From Rhodothermaceae bacterium (GTDB lineage: Bacteria; Bacteroidota; Rhodothermia; Rhodothermales; JAHQVL01), in the NCBI GenBank assembly GCA_019634345.1, contig JAHQVL010000297.1, forward strand, positions 1-53,746: a DNA stretch of 53,746 bases, given 5' to 3'. A program made the position numbers and the translations under genes. Of the stretch, positions 1 through 9,600 are shown piece by piece; the first letter of the stretch is position 1; every line of letters starts with the position of its first letter. The notes beneath the pieces are model-generated. The model was not told the origin of the DNA and made no database searches. It worked only from the letters and a program-made list of their open reading frames with translations.

Positions 1-131
1 CCTGCATCATGGTATCTAGGAAACTGTATCGGGACTATATTACTGTAGTACGAATACGCATATTGACTTGGATAGAGAGAGATTAAATGAAGAGATTCAT
101 TTACGAACTTGAGGTGCACCTGCGTTCACGA
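1..131. other. non-coding left edge
   Basis: No convincing coding sequence, repeat or hairpin is visible here. It lies downstream of the permease gene on the minus strand and would contain that gene's 3' end and any terminator, but no clear stem plus T-run is seen. Confidence 0.4.
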
Positions 132-2846
132 TCACTCATAACGCAATGCTTTGATAGGATTCCCAAGAGCTGCTTTAACCGTGTGGAATGAAATAGTCAG
201 CGAAGCAATCATCAAGGTAACGAGGGCTGCAAACAGGTAGATACCAGGTCCCATTTGTATGTGGTAGGCAAAGCCGTCAAGCCATCGATTCATGGTTATA
301 TAGGCAACGGGTATCGCTATAAAAAAGGCTACACCGACTAGTTTCAGAAAATCTCTGGAGAGCATACCTATCAGGCTTCCGGTGGACGCACCCAATACTT
401 TCCGGACGCCAATTTCTTTTGTCCGCCGGGATGCTTCAAAAGAAGCCAGCCCAAAGAGCCCTAGGCACGCAATAAAGACGGCAAGACCAGCAAAGAGCGC
501 AAAGAGTGAAGCAAATGTCTGGTCAGATTTATATTGAGCATCAAAAACGTCATCCGCAAAATGATAGAGGAATGGATTCCCAGGGAACAGATCTTCATAT
601 ATTTGCTGGACAACAGGCAGAACCTCAGGCAGCTTACCGGCCTGCACAGCCATTGAAATCTCGCCGTACCGGGTTTCGTAAAACAGGATAACCGCTTCGG
701 AATAGATATGTGCAGACGACCAGTTGAATTTGTTTACGACACCATGGATCGTATACGGGCCGCCCCGTACTGAAGCGATCTGCTGACCAACCGCCTCTTC
801 ATTTGACGTAAATCCAAGGCGGCGAACAAGGTTTTCGTTTACGAGCACTGAGGGATTTTCTGCATCCGATAAGGGCATGCCTTCGCGAAAGGCTTCGCCA
901 GCTAAGATGTCCAATCCGTAGACATCAATAAAATCATGATCCACTGTTATGGACCGTACCGGGCTCCCTTCTGAAGGATCATCGGCTACCTTGAACGCGC
1001 GTGAATACCAGTTAAACCCTCCTCCTGGTGTTGTGCTGGATAAGCCCACAGTACTTATAGCAGGCAATTCCTGTAGTTTGTTTTTAAGCGTTGCCATGTC
1101 AGAAGCCCATCGCCCCACAGCCCCCCTTATCCTTGGGTTTTCAACAACAACAACCTGATCCAACTCAAACCCCATGTCCTTCTCTCTCATGAACGAGAGT
1201 TGGCTGTAAATAACCGAAGTGCCTATAAGCAGGATGATCGAAGCTGCAAATTGTACAACAATCAATGTTTTCCTCAATCTTAGGGTGCGAGCACTTGCAT
1301 TGAATACCGTAGCGGGTTTAAACGACGACAGGATGAAGGCTGGATAAAAACCGGCCAATAACACACAAGGAATAATGACTACCAGAAAAAACAGGAAGAA
1401 TGGGACAGTCATCCAATCCCACGGTGAAAGCTGGATGCCGGCTATTTGATTTAAAACGGGGACCAGGGCAAGCGATAGCGCAATGGCTACGATCAATGCA
1501 ATACCATTAATCGCCAGGGATTCTGTCAAGAATTGCTCAACGAGTTGCTTTTTCTGGGCTCCCACTACCTTGCGAACGCCCACTTCTTTGGCCCGGTCTG
1601 TTGCTCGCGCAGTGGCCAGGTTCACGTAATTCACGAGAGCAATGAGAAATGTAACCAGGCAGATTAGTAGAAAGAAATACACCTTTTTCCGATCACCTGT
1701 AATGGCGATAGGCCCTGAGATGTCTGCATTCAAATGAATGTCGCTCAAAGGCTGCAGATGGGCGTTAAGCTCGGTGTTGGAAGCAGCTAGATTTTCGCTT
1801 CTATGTTCGTAATACGTACGCGTGATCGCGTTCTCAACCGTCTCAATATCCGCTCCCTGTGCAATTTCAAAGTAGGTAGCAAAGGATAGGCGATCCCAGC
1901 CCCTTTCCGGGTTTGAGAACCTCCTCAGGCGCAACAAATCGTGCATAGGCAAAAGAAAATCGAAGGGCAGGTGCGACGTTGCTGGTACATCTGCAAAAAC
2001 ACCAGTGACCGTATACACACCTCTAACCCACCCATTAAAATCTAGCGTCCTCCCCAAAGGATCAGCATCCCCAAAGTATTTGTGAGCCATCGATGCTGAT
2101 ATAAGTACAGTACGAGGATCTGCAAGCGCCCGGGATTTGTCACCGTTTATGAGCGGATAATCAAACAGATCAAGGAAGGACGAATCAGCGTAGATCACAC
2201 TATCTTCTTTAAACGTTTTGGTCTTACCGCCTTCTTTAACAGAAAATACAGCACTTCCATAATTGGGTTGAATACGGGCATATTGGATGATATTCGGAAC
2301 GTCCTCTGCCATTGTTGGCCCAAGATTAAAGGCCGTTTCACCCCGTATGTGCTGCCTTTCCCCATTCCTTGTAATCTCAAATCCACCCCTGTAAATCCGG
2401 TCTATCTTGGTGTTGAACTGATCGAAACTCGTTTCATAGGTCACATACAGAAATATGATCAGGCAGCTAGCCATCCCGATAGCGAGCCCAATAATATTGA
2501 GAAGTGCATACCCCTTTTTATGGAGGAGTGAACGAAGGGCAATTTTTATGTAATTCCTGAGCATGGCTCCTCTCCACCTGAGTTCGTCCGTCAATTTACG
2601 CCGGTGTTTCAATGTGCTCCAGCGAACTTTGCTGTACTCGGTTTCCAATTCTCCCGGATCACCCAAGGAGTGCACAGCTTCCCTAAATGCCGCTTCCTGC
2701 GACCAGCCCTGTTGTTGAAGGTCATCAGTATGAGCCCTCAGATGTACCTCCAGCTCATCAAGATCTTCTTCAAGGAATCGATGGGTTTGTGATTGAAAAT
2801 GCCGCCATGCAGAGATGGCAGAATTTAAATCGAATGGTTTCTTCAT
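132..2846 (-). CDS. MacB/FtsX-like ABC transporter permease with N-terminal prefix domain
   Basis: A 904-residue inner-membrane permease. Residues 1-90 form a soluble helical prefix of the kind found on permeases paired with PadR regulators. A first membrane helix lies at about 112-135, followed by a large periplasmic MacB_PCD domain, a core of three helices with the FtsX-type EVGVRKVVGA motif, a second periplasmic domain, and a terminal FtsX repeat with EIGVRKVLGA. The two FtsX repeats show an internally duplicated permease. Family members work with a separate ATPase in efflux or lipoprotein/peptide export; no ATPase gene adjoins it here. It lies 6 nt after the PadR gene and is almost certainly co-transcribed. 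The substrate cannot be read from the sequence. The ATG start directly follows the PadR stop. Confidence 0.9.
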   Translation of the reverse strand: MKKPFDLNSAISAWRHFQSQTHRFLEEDLDELEVHLRAHTDDLQQQGWSQEAAFREAVHSLGDPGELETEYSKVRWSTLKHRRKLTDELRWRGAMLRNYIKIALRSLLHKKGYALLNIIGLAIGMASCLIIFLYVTYETSFDQFNTKIDRIYRGGFEITRNGERQHIRGETAFNLGPTMAEDVPNIIQYARIQPNYGSAVFSVKEGGKTKTFKEDSVIYADSSFLDLFDYPLINGDKSRALADPRTVLISASMAHKYFGDADPLGRTLDFNGWVRGVYTVTGVFADVPATSHLPFDFLLPMHDLLRLRRFSNPERGWDRLSFATYFEIAQGADIETVENAITRTYYEHRSENLAASNTELNAHLQPLSDIHLNADISGPIAITGDRKKVYFFLLICLVTFLIALVNYVNLATARATDRAKEVGVRKVVGAQKKQLVEQFLTESLAINGIALIVAIALSLALVPVLNQIAGIQLSPWDWMTVPFFLFFLVVIIPCVLLAGFYPAFILSSFKPATVFNASARTLRLRKTLIVVQFAASIILLIGTSVIYSQLSFMREKDMGFELDQVVVVENPRIRGAVGRWASDMATLKNKLQELPAISTVGLSSTTPGGGFNWYSRAFKVADDPSEGSPVRSITVDHDFIDVYGLDILAGEAFREGMPLSDAENPSVLVNENLVRRLGFTSNEEAVGQQIASVRGGPYTIHGVVNKFNWSSAHIYSEAVILFYETRYGEISMAVQAGKLPEVLPVVQQIYEDLFPGNPFLYHFADDVFDAQYKSDQTFASLFALFAGLAVFIACLGLFGLASFEASRRTKEIGVRKVLGASTGSLIGMLSRDFLKLVGVAFFIAIPVAYITMNRWLDGFAYHIQMGPGIYLFAALVTLMIASLTISFHTVKAALGNPIKALRYE

Positions 2847-2852
2847 ACCTTC

Positions 2853-3200
2853 TCACCCGCCAGGCTGAAGCTGCAAATCCGGCCCCCATAGGCGTACCAG
2901 AATGGCATTAAGGTCGAGCCAGGACTGTTTCTCGCTAGCCAGAGCGGCCTCACCTTGTGCAGTAAGGCGATAGTACTTGCGATCAGGCCCTTCTTCCGAA
3001 GGCTTCCAGAATGCCTCGATTAATCCTTTGTTTTCCAGGCTATGAAGCAGTGGGTACAGTTTCCCAGGCGGCCATTGAATCTGGCCTTCAGAAAGCGTAT
3101 GTACACGCTGAATGATGCCATAACCATACATCGGCTCTTCACTCAGCAAGGTCAACATGATGGGCCGCACAGAGGCGGTAACGAGTGGTTTGGGCAACAT
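2853..3200 (-). CDS. PadR-family transcriptional regulator
   Basis: A 115-residue winged-helix regulator. It shows the PadR pattern: an N-terminal stretch VRPIMLTLLSEEPMYGYGI, the recognition region around GKLYPLLHSLENKGLI, and the wing GPDRKYYRLTAQGEAAL. PadR proteins are usually repressors that respond to small ligands and control a neighbouring transporter. Here the permease follows after only 6 nt, so the pair forms one operon. A perfect 9-bp-arm palindrome lies just upstream and covers a candidate -10 box, suggesting autoregulation. The family call is secure; ligand and targets are inferred. Confidence 0.92.
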   Translation of the reverse strand: MLPKPLVTASVRPIMLTLLSEEPMYGYGIIQRVHTLSEGQIQWPPGKLYPLLHSLENKGLIEAFWKPSEEGPDRKYYRLTAQGEAALASEKQSWLDLNAILVRLWGPDLQLQPGG

Positions 3201-3220
3201 ATACGTGTACGGAGTGGGTT

Positions 3221-3243
3221 GCTATATAAATTAATTATATAGC
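3221..3243 (-). promoter_or_regulatory. palindromic operator overlapping a -10 box upstream of padR
   Basis: The arms GCTATATAA and TTATATAGC are perfectly complementary around a 5-nt centre. On the minus strand the left part contains TATAAT (3234-3239), 34 nt before the PadR ATG. A repressor bound here would block the promoter, which is the usual PadR autoregulation layout. No good -35 box was found. Binding by this PadR is inference. Confidence 0.55.
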
Positions 3244-3413
3244 CTATGTACAAGTATGCATCGAGTGGGTTTCATGCCTTTAAAGATTTCCATCTGACGC
3301 GTCTTTGACTGAGATCTCGTAAGATGTTGGAGTCCGTGTAACCACCACCAGGAGTAGGGATTAAAAAAAATAGGGCAACCCTGCCACGTTCTAATACCTC
3401 GTTTACTTTCAAC

Positions 3414-4175
3414 TCAAGAGTATCTATAAGATATCTCCTCGGCTAAGCCGTCCAAGTCTGGAAATAAAGAGGAATAAGAAACCCCTGATAAAAGCAACTC
3501 TCTCTTTAGTTTTTCTTTGGCACTGCCTGCAATTATGATCTTATGTAATATCTTTTGGGACTTATACATGTCACAGTATTTCTCTAGGCTTTTGGGCTGG
3601 TTACCATGAATTGTAAACATACCTCTTTGAGCCACTATACGAGGTGTGCTTCGCCGAGGCCGAACAGCGATAGGTTCCTCCGCTTCAACTGACGAATCAC
3701 CTCGTCTAGCACTAATATCGATCTCATACTCAGAAAAAACAGAGGCATCGCTCATTGGGACGGTATGTTCATGTAGGCCTAGTTTTTTGTTAAAATTCGC
3801 AGGTCCCATTACCCATACCGCACCATTATTAGTATTCCTGGTATCTTCCACAGAAAAGAATAAAGCGATGAGATAGCTTTCTGACCAATCCAGAAGCCTG
3901 GTTGGCATTCCATGGTGTTGCATAACAAATAGCCTCTCCATGTAGCTCTGGGGCTCGGTAGGTAAGAACGCATTTGCTCTTAATGCAAAATCCCTGACCA
4001 TTTCCCGCTCCCGATCAGCAACTTCCCCCTCCCTATAAAGGCGCGGCAACAGTTTCCAAGACTCGTCTGCCTGACCGCGAAACCAAGGGTATGTGGTCGA
4101 TGTATTTTTCCCCCACATATCCATAAGTTCTTCTATGTTCTCTACGAAATCTTTAAGGCGCGCTATCTCTCGCAT
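3414..4175 (-). CDS. FRG-domain protein
   Basis: A 253-residue soluble protein built around an FRG domain, named for the conserved F/Y-R-G motif. Visible landmarks are YPWFRGQ (about 29-35), LLPRLYREG, and MQHHGMPTRLLDWSESYLIALFFSV (about 85-109), the family's most conserved stretch. The remaining C-terminal part carries RIVAQRGMFTIHG, also typical. FRG proteins are of unknown biochemistry, occur scattered across bacteria and phages, and often lie in variable regions. There is no signal peptide, so it is cytoplasmic. It stands alone between PadR and two small membrane proteins. No catalytic role can be assigned. Confidence 0.85.
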   Translation of the reverse strand: MREIARLKDFVENIEELMDMWGKNTSTTYPWFRGQADESWKLLPRLYREGEVADREREMVRDFALRANAFLPTEPQSYMERLFVMQHHGMPTRLLDWSESYLIALFFSVEDTRNTNNGAVWVMGPANFNKKLGLHEHTVPMSDASVFSEYEIDISARRGDSSVEAEEPIAVRPRRSTPRIVAQRGMFTIHGNQPKSLEKYCDMYKSQKILHKIIIAGSAKEKLKRELLLSGVSYSSLFPDLDGLAEEISYRYS

Positions 4176-4480
4176 TAACTATACCCTTGTTGTTAACTAA
4201 TCGGATTTCGACAACTCACTCTCCTGCTACCATTTCCTCATCTCTGAAGGTAAACTCGCTTTCGCAGCGAAACTGATTGGTCTTTAAATTGGATCCTATT
4301 TCTCTTCACAAATACATTAAGTATAGGAGCAACGCCATTGGGGCTAAGGTTGATCGCTATTTCAATGATCAAGTATCCGATAAAGACCGTATTATTGAAG
4401 CGACCACAATACGTTCTATGACCGATCAATCATACGCTCTTGCTACCTTGGTTCATTGTGCAAAAGAAGAGCAAACATCA
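4176..4480. other. 305-nt gap without a confident gene
   Basis: No confident gene. A 63-codon minus-strand frame (4238-4429) has a hydrophobic patch, TVFIGYLIIEIAINLSPNGVAPI, that resembles a membrane helix; it could be a tiny membrane protein or a relic. A plus-strand frame overlaps it. Neither has a recognisable family or a clear ribosome binding site. Confidence 0.3.
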
Positions 4481-4804
4481 CTATACAAACCCGAAATAAA
4501 GAATGCCTACTAAAATGCAGCCAACGGCTATAATAAAACCGAAAGCTCGGAAGATGAAAATAGGCTTCTCCTCTTTATCCCTTAACGCCAATCCGAAAAA
4601 CAACAAGCCAGCCAATCCTACATATACCAATCCCGTACCTACGGCACTGGAGCCATACACGACTCCGGCTGCCACTGAAGTGCTAATCGCCTTCTTCGCT
4701 TCTATGCAATACATTCCATAGATAAAGAGAGGTAATGCCAAGATCGTGAACACAATTGTGTTGAGGTGATTCTTGAATCGCTCTTGCGCTCTTTCAATGC
4801 TCAT
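4481..4804 (-). CDS. small membrane protein, unknown function
   Basis: A 107-residue protein with three likely transmembrane helices at about 14-32, 55-72 and 85-106, and a charged loop (RDKEEKP) between the second and third. No family was recognised. It follows the DUF6404-like gene by 8 nt and is probably its operon partner. Compact size, good start and tight spacing support a real gene, but the function is unknown. Confidence 0.6.
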   Translation of the reverse strand: MSIERAQERFKNHLNTIVFTILALPLFIYGMYCIEAKKAISTSVAAGVVYGSSAVGTGLVYVGLAGLLFFGLALRDKEEKPIFIFRAFGFIIAVGCILVGILYFGFV

Positions 4805-4812
4805 GATACATC

Positions 4813-5190
4813 TTATAAATCACTCCACCTTGATAAACTATGGTTTTGCGCAAAAAACCGCGTGTGTAGCGCTAGCCATAATCCCATCACGACCCCTGCA
4901 ACGAGGCTGAGTATAGATATCGTCAGGCTTGGTGGGTACATCGTCTGCCAAAAACTCCAATCGGTACTCCATCCAGCAATCCACCCGGAAATCACCATTA
5001 CTAATGACATAAATAAGGCAGACCAGAGGAAATTGGATCTAAACGAATTGTAGTACGGCGGTCTGAGTCCGAGTTGTACACGAAATTTATCAATCGCACG
5101 ATGACCATAGCGCGAAGATAAATGGGTCTTGTTACTCAGCTCTTCTATCGCCTTTGCATATTTTCTCTCAAAATCTGATTGGTTTTGCAT
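4813..5190 (-). CDS. small membrane protein, DUF6404-like
   Basis: 125 residues from the ATG at 5190; an upstream TTG would add five residues and looks less likely. The N-terminal 45 residues are soluble and charged: an FERKYAKAIEELSNK helix followed by GLRPPYYNSF. This pattern resembles the DUF6404 family of small proteins. Two hydrophobic segments follow (about 50-72 and 85-108), then a short cytoplasmic tail. The function is unknown. It is transcribed with the 107-residue membrane protein downstream. The family assignment is from memory of the motif and is tentative; the gene itself is well supported. Confidence 0.6.
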   Translation of the reverse strand: MQNQSDFERKYAKAIEELSNKTHLSSRYGHRAIDKFRVQLGLRPPYYNSFRSNFLWSALFMSLVMVISGWIAGWSTDWSFWQTMYPPSLTISILSLVAGVVMGLWLALHTRFFAQNHSLSRWSDL

Positions 5191-5294
5191 AAGCTGGCAG
5201 ATCAAACAATGGTTGAAGTCACTCTACAGACAAATCATAACAGGTTGTTATACGGGCCTTTACCGGGAGAGTTTAGATAGAAGGGAGTAAAAGA

Positions 5295-5414
5295 TTAAAT
5301 ACCCTCGCTCTCCGCAGCATTCAGCTTCCCCTTTTCCCACTCCGCCTCACAACGAGTCGCGTGCGCAATGGATTCCTCGAAGGCTGCTTGAACGCGAACA
5401 GCAAAAACGCGCGC
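5295..5414 (-). pseudogene. possible C-terminal relic of an unidentified protein
   Basis: Directly downstream of the SDR stop, in another frame, about 40 codons read like a real protein end: ARVFAVRVQAAFEES then a charged amphipathic stretch ending AAESEGI and a stop. No start codon lies in that frame; it opens only after an in-frame TGA inside the SDR gene. It may be the tail of a gene whose body was deleted when the SDR gene came to lie next to it. The parent family was not recognised. Confidence 0.25.
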
Positions 5415-5419
5415 TCCCC

Positions 5420-6175
5420 TTAAAGCACAGATCGCCCCCCATCAATAATCACATCAATCCCAGTCACCCAGCTCGACTCATCACTCGCCAGAAACACGGC
5501 AGCTCCGGCATGGTCTTGGGGCAATCCTGTTCTACCTAATGGGATGCCTCGTGAGCGCTCCGCCCATAAGTCGGGATTACCTTCCCATTGATTACGGTTC
5601 GTCTTTGATGCCGTAAGTCCCGGAGAAATGGTGTTTACTCGGATGCCATGAGGCGCCAACTCATAAGCGGCGCTTTTGCCCAGCATGGTAAGCGAGGCCT
5701 TGCTGCACTGGTAGTGGGCCATCTTACTGATGGCAGAGAACGAACTGACCGAACTAATATTGATGATGCTACCCAGGACCTCTTCCTCCACCATGTGCCT
5801 TGCAAATACCTGGGTGGCAAAGAAAGGGAAGCGGGCGTTGGTGTTCATGACAACCTCATATTCTTCACGGGTTAGATCCAGAAAACCAGTACGCGTGATG
5901 CTGGCTGCATTGTTGACCAGGATGTCTATCGATCCATGGAATCCAACGGCCTCCTCAAAGAGCCTTGCGACGTTATCAAATTCAGAGGCATTCATTTGGA
6001 TAAATCGCACCCTATCTTGGGGGTATGCATCAACGATCTGCTGGGCTTTTTCGACATCGCTTAGCGTTGTAAATAACACGCTGGCACCTTCTTCCAAAAA
6101 GGCCTCAACAATCGCCCTGCCAATCCCATTACTCCCGCCGGTAACAACGGCTTTTTTATTTTCTAATCGTCCCAT
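5420..6175 (-). CDS. SDR-family oxidoreductase (classical)
   Basis: A 251-residue classical short-chain dehydrogenase/reductase. It has the nucleotide-binding glycine motif TGGSNGIG (12-19), the structural NNAA motif (88-91), an active-site serine in the SSVSS stretch (about 141-145), catalytic Tyr155 and Lys159 (YQCSK), and the usual ending SSWVTGIDVIIDGG. The cofactor is NAD(P)H and the protein is cytosolic, probably tetrameric. It follows ridA by 13 nt and is likely co-transcribed. The substrate is unknown; similar enzymes act on sugars, sugar acids or keto-acids, and pairing with RidA would suit a catabolic pathway that makes reactive imines or enamines. Confidence 0.9.
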   Translation of the reverse strand: MGRLENKKAVVTGGSNGIGRAIVEAFLEEGASVLFTTLSDVEKAQQIVDAYPQDRVRFIQMNASEFDNVARLFEEAVGFHGSIDILVNNAASITRTGFLDLTREEYEVVMNTNARFPFFATQVFARHMVEEEVLGSIINISSVSSFSAISKMAHYQCSKASLTMLGKSAAYELAPHGIRVNTISPGLTASKTNRNQWEGNPDLWAERSRGIPLGRTGLPQDHAGAAVFLASDESSWVTGIDVIIDGGRSVL

Positions 6176-6188
6176 GTATTTCGGTCCC

Positions 6189-6575
6189 CTACCCTTCCTT
6201 CACGGCAGCTATCGCATCGATCTCGACCAAAAAACCATAATGTAGATCCTTTGTGGGCACAACGGCACGCGCTGGTTTATGGTCACCCAAAGCATCCTTG
6301 TACACCTGGTTGAATCGCCCCCAAAGACCTATATCAGAGATATAGACCGTGGTCTTCAGCAGGTGGTTCATGTCTGAGCCCGCAGCTTCAAGCACCGACC
6401 GCACATTGTCCAATACCTGCATGGCCTGTTCTTCGATACTTCCCTGGTTCTTTTCGCCTGTCAAAGGGTCGATAGGCAATTGTCCCGAGACGTAAACGAC
6501 CCCATTATGGACAATGGCTTGAGAATAATGCCCACCGGGTTTGGGTGCCTTATCGGTCAATACTGCGTGTAGCAT
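6189..6575 (-). CDS. ridA: RidA-family enamine/imine deaminase
   Basis: 128 residues, the standard YjgF/YER057c/UK114 length. Seen are the N-terminal GGHYSQAIVHNGVVYVSGQLP segment, the central TTVYISDI, and the C-terminal PARAVVPTKDLHYGFLVEIDAIA, which carries the conserved arginine that holds the substrate carboxylate and the conserved glutamate. RidA proteins hydrolyse reactive 2-aminoacrylate-type enamines/imines to keto-acids and act as trimers in the cytosol. It lies 33 nt after the permease/M1 fusion gene and 13 nt before the SDR. Assignment to the RidA family is firm; whether it is the housekeeping RidA or a pathway-specific paralogue is not known. Confidence 0.88.
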   Translation of the reverse strand: MLHAVLTDKAPKPGGHYSQAIVHNGVVYVSGQLPIDPLTGEKNQGSIEEQAMQVLDNVRSVLEAAGSDMNHLLKTTVYISDIGLWGRFNQVYKDALGDHKPARAVVPTKDLHYGFLVEIDAIAAVKEG

Positions 6576-6608
6576 ATCTGTAACGTATTGGGTTTAACGG
6601 TCTTTCAC

Positions 6609-9600
6609 TCAACAATCAGCGCAATATAACGGCTCCCACCCTGTAGACTCAATCCATTTAGAAATAAACACGTCAAAACCGATGGGATCTTCCGCGTGCT
6701 CTCTGACCACGGCAAGAAAATCATCTAAACCGGGCCGTCTACCCGTGTGCAGCGCGTACCTCCCGATAAATGCCTGCATTGCTGTGTCCATTCGATTGGC
6801 CCCGAGGTACAGATGCATCTGCCACAACACCAACGCTCCTTTATGGTACACAACGGTCTCTGCGTCAGACGAGCCCAGGGTTGACTTGCTTAAAGGCCGT
6901 TCACGGTCTATACGACGCTCAGCCATGTAGCGCTCTTCCAGCCATTCGAGGAACGAGTCTCTCGCCTCTGGTCCTTTTTCAACCTGCAGCAAGCGGATTG
7001 TCGCATAATTGGCCATCGCTTCTGTCAACACATCAGACCCTGGCTCTTCGGACGGAGAAACGAAGTGCCCCCACCACTGATGAGCCACTTCATGAGCGGC
7101 GATGACATATGCCTGGTAGCCTTCAGTTTCGGGGCGGGTCAAGAAGCCCATGCCTTCGGAAAAGCTGATGTTCGTCGGATACGCCGTTGCCGTCGTGGCC
7201 ACATTGGGGAATTCATTGATCCGCAACGATCCCCAGGGGTACGGCGAGAACCACTCGGAATAGCGATCGCGTGCAGAAACCAATGCATCCATCAGGGTAT
7301 CGATATTCTGATCGTGGGCCGGATGGTAGTAGATGGCATTGGACCCCTGCTTTTTTTCGCTCCACTTACCAGCCATCACATTCACGGCCGTCACGGGGTA
7401 TTGCGTTTCCCAGAGCACGGTATGCATGCCATTTGCTTCGGATCGAGACACCTCTGTACCGGTTGCCGTTATGGTATATTGCACCGGAACAGTGACCTGT
7501 ATACGACTCAGATAAGGTAGACGCCCCTCCTCTTCACCTTGATGGTTCAGGTGTATAAACCGGGGATCTTTATCTGCGACCTCATAGCTATTTTCAGATG
7601 AGATCCCTCTTCCCTCGTCATAACCCAGAAGGGGCAGGAAGTCCCCCCTCGCTGTGGAAAGCAATACGCCTGAAGGAAGAATAAAGTGCGACAGTGCCCC
7701 TCCATTGCGGGACATACCGTTGGGGATATAAGCTTCGTAAGAGAATCCGACTTTAACGGTATCGCCTATCGCAAGGGATGCGTCCAGGGGGACGAGATGC
7801 AATCCAGCACGGTTTTCTTCCTCTACTTTCGCTGTGTCCACCCTCCAACCTATCTTCTCGAATGCAGGTGGCATTGTGAAGGGCACCACGTGGATCGGAT
7901 AGTCGGTACCATTCACTAAGGTATAGCTTCCTGTAACATCCATATGACCTGCAACAGGATCAAGCACCACATCGACATCCATAAAGACGAGATCTGGAGC
8001 CTGGTAATTGAGCCAGGTACGCATGTTCTCTTGCCAGTAGGCCTTCGCCTGCTGCTTTGCACGCTCCCCTTGAAACCCATTGTGGACATTCCACCGGGTG
8101 AAGCCTATCAATGCAAGTACTACTATGCCGATTAGAACAAGGCCAACACCCTTCAGAACATCTGCTCGACTAGCGAATAACGCCTTGATTTTTTTCTGGT
8201 CGGGGTCAGTCCGGTGATACCGCATCACGGCTATGAATAACAGCAAGGCTGAAAGCGCAAGCACCCAACTGCGATTTAACAGGAGAGCATCGGCATCTTG
8301 AACAAACGCCCCCATATCGCTCCATCGCAAAGCCCCCCACAGCAGCCAGTTGCTCGACCAATCCACCCATCCCCTTCCGGTTGCATAAATACTGAACCCC
8401 AACAGAAGAAGACTCACCGTGTAGGTAGTAGCCCAGTTTTTTGACAGCCCCGCAATCAGCAGTGTACCCGCGCTCCACAACACTAGCGTAGGTAATAACA
8501 ATCCTCCCCATACCACAAAGAACGGTTTCAATGCCATAAATTCAGCGCCTTGCGCGCTGAGCTGAAATACGCATAGCACAACTACGATGGCCAATACGCA
8601 AATTACAAACCCAATCCCTGCTAAAAAGCGGCCGGCGACGATCGAGAAGGAGCGCACTGGCGACGCGTGAATTATTTCTGCCAGCCGGGTCCGCTTATCC
8701 CTGTGAGAGGACTCGGCAACGAACATCAGCATCAACATGCATAATAGGCCACCCAGCATGGGGAAGGCGGCTACTGATATTGAGCCAGCCGTCAGAAACA
8801 TCGATGTGCCCAGTATACCAGCTCCAGATTCATTAGCCGCTTCAAGGACCAACCCTATCACTACCAGGACAACCAGGAAGTAAACAGGCTGCTTGAAGGC
8901 CTCCTTCATCTCCATACCAGCTATATACAACACCTCTCTCCATCGACTAACGCGCGAAACTGACATGGCAGGGACGGACTCCACAACCTGTTCAGGCGGA
9001 CGTGTTTGAGCCAGCCGCTTCTTTCTAGGCCAAAGCCTGGAATGCGCCAATTTCATAAGCCATGATGCGTTTGACTCCCTCATCCATAGGCGAGCAGCCG
9101 GGATACTCAGTACAACAGCAAGCAGTCCAACACCAACCATGATGATCCTGTTGGCTATATAGATTCCGTCAAAGGCAATCGGAGCAGTGTTGTATTCTGC
9201 GATGCCTTGATCCGTAGCAAAGATAGTATGAAACATCCACCGGATCCCGGAAGAATCCAGTAGCATCGCCGGGAGGCTCCATGATGCATCGTTTGGCGTA
9301 ACCAATGCTGTGCTTAACGTCATCACCAACAGCATGGCGGGCACAGCATACACAACCAGCGACCGCCTAATCCATAGCGTGGCAAAAAAGGTACTCGCTG
9401 CTCCGATCCATAATCCAGGAAATGCCCCAAGAAAGCCCATCGATACGTAATGCCCCAAATTGAAGGGCCCCTTCCCCAGGTCTCTTTCTACACCGGATAT
9501 CCACTCATAGGACACAATCGTTATAGCAATATGCCACAACAATGCCAGGCACAAAACAACACTGACTCCTGCCATTTTTCCGATGATGTATTCACTCGGA

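Noticed and set aside
5730-6245. 171-codon plus-strand frame
   Set aside because: It is antisense to the SDR gene, which has all family motifs.
7065-7520. 151-codon plus-strand frame
   Set aside because: It is antisense to the M1 peptidase domain and has no recognisable family.
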